A DNA stretch of 6,956 nt, taken from contig JAUWTE010000163.1 of the NCBI GenBank assembly GCA_030609765.1, positions 1 to 6,956 on the forward strand, in the 5' to 3' direction. The stretch is from Acidobacteriota bacterium (GTDB taxonomy: Bacteria > Acidobacteriota > UBA890). Of this stretch, positions 5,331-6,956 are shown piece by piece (within the stretch, counting starts at the first letter, position 1; each line of letters starts with the position of its first letter). A program made the position numbers and the translations under genes. The notes beneath the pieces were generated by a model. The model saw nothing but the letters and a program-made list of their open reading frames with translations. It searched no databases and was not told where the DNA came from.

Positions 5331-6956
5331 CTATGACTCCTCCGTCAGCTCTTCAACCTCGAGACCAGCGTCAAGGTTGCTGTAATGCATGAGCGTATTG
5401 AACAGTAGGGCGTAGGAACCGAGCGTCTGACCTCGCCAGAATGGGTTGAAGCTGAACATGACGACGTGGCCTTCCCCTAGCGCTACGTCCACGAGGGCCG
5501 GCGCGTTCGCCAGCTCCTTGCCATTCTGCAAACCACCACTGATCAGCAGGTCCTCCGGCTTTTGCGCAAATCGAAAGACGGTGCGCACAGGGCTGGCGGG
5601 CGCAGCCACACTGCCGCCGCTTTCGCCTTCTTCCCTGCGGATTCGCTGGTACTCCTCGACAGCCGCCTGCCCCATGTCCCGCGGGCGGCCTTGGATGATG
5701 TCTCGCTCATCCGCCGTGCCGCGGCCGCTACCTCGTGTCGTCGTGTCACCCGGCTCAGCCGGTCCACTGGCGGCAGGCGCCCTGCGGCCGAAACGGCCCC
5801 CTCCCGAAGCACCCACCCGAAAAACGGGAGCGGTGTTGAAGTAGACACCCAGGTCCTCACCGTAGCCATAGCCGATCGGGCTCGAGCTATCGGTCATGTG
5901 AGTCTTGAAGACTCCCCCGCGCGCCCACAAGGTCGGCGTCGACTTGATGGTGACACCCTCGGCAAGACCGAAATGGGTCGGCAGCGACGCGCTGTTCGCT
6001 ATGGTCACGAGAACCCCGCCCTGTTCGACGAACTGCGCAAGGTGCAGGACTCCCTCCAAGCCCAGGCCGCCGCGCATGTCGTCGGTCTCGTCCATGTAGC
6101 CGAGGTTGGGTGTGAGCTCCGTCTTCTTCCATGGCACCGGCTCCGCGCCGGCAACCCCACGCATGATGCTCAGGGCATCGCCGGACGAGGGGCCGAAAAC
6201 AATGACGTCGTAGCTGTCGCGCAAGTGGGGATTGTCACGCGCCTCGTGAACGGAGATGTAGTCGTAGGGAATGCCGTACTCATCGAGGCCGACCCGCAGC
6301 CAGCCCTCGGTCTGCGTCGACTGCCACGTGTGCATCACGGCAACTCGCGGCACCTCGAGAGGGTGCGCGGGCACGTCGGGAACATATGCCGCCGCAAGAG
6401 CAGAGAAGCCGTATTTCCCACCGGCCTCATCGAGCACAGAGGCCAAGCTCGAGTCGTTGTTGCTCGTCCGGATGATGAACGAGCCGGCGTTGAGCTCCCG
6501 GTCGCCGAGACTGAAGGATTCTTCCGCGGCGTCGATGATAAGACCCGGATGAGCGAAGCGAAATGCGGCGAGGTTGTTGTCGGCGTTGTAGTTGACGACG
6601 TAGGCCTGTGGCGACCCGGATATTGTCGTGTCCACACCGCCGGGCGCAGCCACGAGATCGACCATCGTCTGCATCGGTACGTCGAGGATTTCCGTGTCTT
6701 CTACGCGGACCGTCTCGACGTTGTACAGGGGCCCGTGCGTCCACCCAACATCGTCGTAGGGTCGCGTGTCGTTGGGGTTGTAGAACTGGGTGTCGAGCAA
6801 CATGTCGGCGGCGCGGGAGTATGGCTGGTCCATGCGCACGACATAGCTGCCGGCACCGAACTCCTTGTCCTCGGCGCTGAACGCGGCGTCCGCCCGGCTT
6901 ACCTCGATTCCATGGCGCTGCCGAAGGCTCAACAGGCGAGCCTGCTGGCCGGGCCG
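5331..6956 (-). CDS. C-terminal part of an M14-like zinc carboxypeptidase-family protein (5' end outside window)
   Basis: The frame runs open from the right edge to a TAG at 5331-5333, giving 541 residues. A TTG at 6932 could serve formally as a start but lacks a signal peptide and cuts into a conserved module, so the gene is taken as truncated by the window. The pattern AGSYVVRMDQPYSRAA, then RPYDDVGW (65-72), is what I recall following the catalytic domain in large M14 carboxypeptidase-like proteins of Gemmatimonadota and Acidobacteriota. Residues about 203-335 look like a class I glutamine amidotransferase-like fold: PRVAVMHTW, YDVIVFGP and QGGVLVTIANSAS. No Cys sits at the expected nucleophile position. 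Residues 382-456 are low-complexity linker. The end, GHVVMFSFNPFWRGQT (496-511) then ALLFNTLMHY, is a conserved-looking closing block. The zinc ligands and catalytic Glu would lie outside the window, so activity cannot be judged. Confidence 0.82.
   Translation of the reverse strand, partial: RPGQQARLLSLRQRHGIEVSRADAAFSAEDKEFGAGSYVVRMDQPYSRAADMLLDTQFYNPNDTRPYDDVGWTHGPLYNVETVRVEDTEILDVPMQTMVDLVAAPGGVDTTISGSPQAYVVNYNADNNLAAFRFAHPGLIIDAAEESFSLGDRELNAGSFIIRTSNNDSSLASVLDEAGGKYGFSALAAAYVPDVPAHPLEVPRVAVMHTWQSTQTEGWLRVGLDEYGIPYDYISVHEARDNPHLRDSYDVIVFGPSSGDALSIMRGVAGAEPVPWKKTELTPNLGYMDETDDMRGGLGLEGVLHLAQFVEQGGVLVTIANSASLPTHFGLAEGVTIKSTPTLWARGGVFKTHMTDSSSPIGYGYGEDLGVYFNTAPVFRVGASGGGRFGRRAPAASGPAEPGDTTTRGSGRGTADERDIIQGRPRDMGQAAVEEYQRIRREEGESGGSVAAPASPVRTVFRFAQKPEDLLISGGLQNGKELANAPALVDVALGEGHVVMFSFNPFWRGQTLGSYALLFNTLMHYSNLDAGLEVEELTEES
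5589..5813 (-). other. Low-complexity linker inside the peptidase tail
   Basis: Residues 382-456 of the visible part begin with a Gly/Arg-rich run (GASGGGRFGRR), continue through Pro/Ala/Thr/Gly-rich sequence, include a charged, probably helical segment (QAAVEEYQRIRREE, 430-443), and end in Ala/Pro. It separates the glutaminase-like core from the closing block. It is probably a disordered or extended insertion, of lower conservation than its flanks. Confidence 0.6.

Noticed and set aside
6930..6932. TTG as the start of the peptidase-like gene
   Set aside because: The frame continues to the window edge, no signal peptide follows, and the family has a large catalytic domain upstream of this region.
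1..6956. Mobile element, CRISPR array, tRNA, rRNA or defence system
   Set aside because: No transposase or integrase, no regularly spaced repeats, no cloverleaf-like sequence and no known defence domains were seen on either strand.

Overview
This 7-kb window is a GC-rich, densely coding bacterial chromosome fragment. The four supported genes all look exported or cell-surface. The mix of a sortilin/Asp-box propeller protein, a PQQ-like propeller protein, a large M14-type peptidase with a glutaminase-like tail and a small beta-rich exported protein resembles gene content I associate with Gemmatimonadota or Acidobacteriota, probably an environmental or marine relative. That placement comes from protein style only; there is no rRNA or other marker gene here.

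Layout, left to right. Positions 1-1269 (minus strand) hold the N-terminal 423 residues of a secreted PQQ-like beta-propeller protein whose 3' end lies outside the window. Positions 1270-1571 are a divergent intergenic region with face-to-face promoter candidates, a perfect 12-bp palindrome, a 10-bp palindrome, nested inverted repeats, a leader stem-loop and a 13-bp direct repeat. Positions 1572-4811 (plus strand) encode a 1079-residue secreted protein with ten clear Asp-box (BNR) motifs, a FlgD-like Ig-type region and a helical C-terminus. It converges with only 2 bp of separation on a 131-residue exported beta-rich protein (4814-5209, minus). A GC-rich hairpin (5280-5309) separates that gene from the C-terminal 541 residues of an M14-like zinc carboxypeptidase-family protein (5331-6956, minus), whose catalytic domain and start lie beyond the right edge.

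The genes plausibly act outside the cytoplasm in handling proteins or peptides: the peptidase family acts on peptides, and the two propeller proteins could bind or scaffold extracellular ligands. This link is inference from co-location and export signals. No mobile element, CRISPR array, tRNA, rRNA or defence system is visible. I do not see a clear new system. The most unusual points are the regulatory architecture between the divergent propeller genes, the near-abutting convergent pair, and the duplicated module plus nucleophile-less glutaminase-like domain in the peptidase tail.
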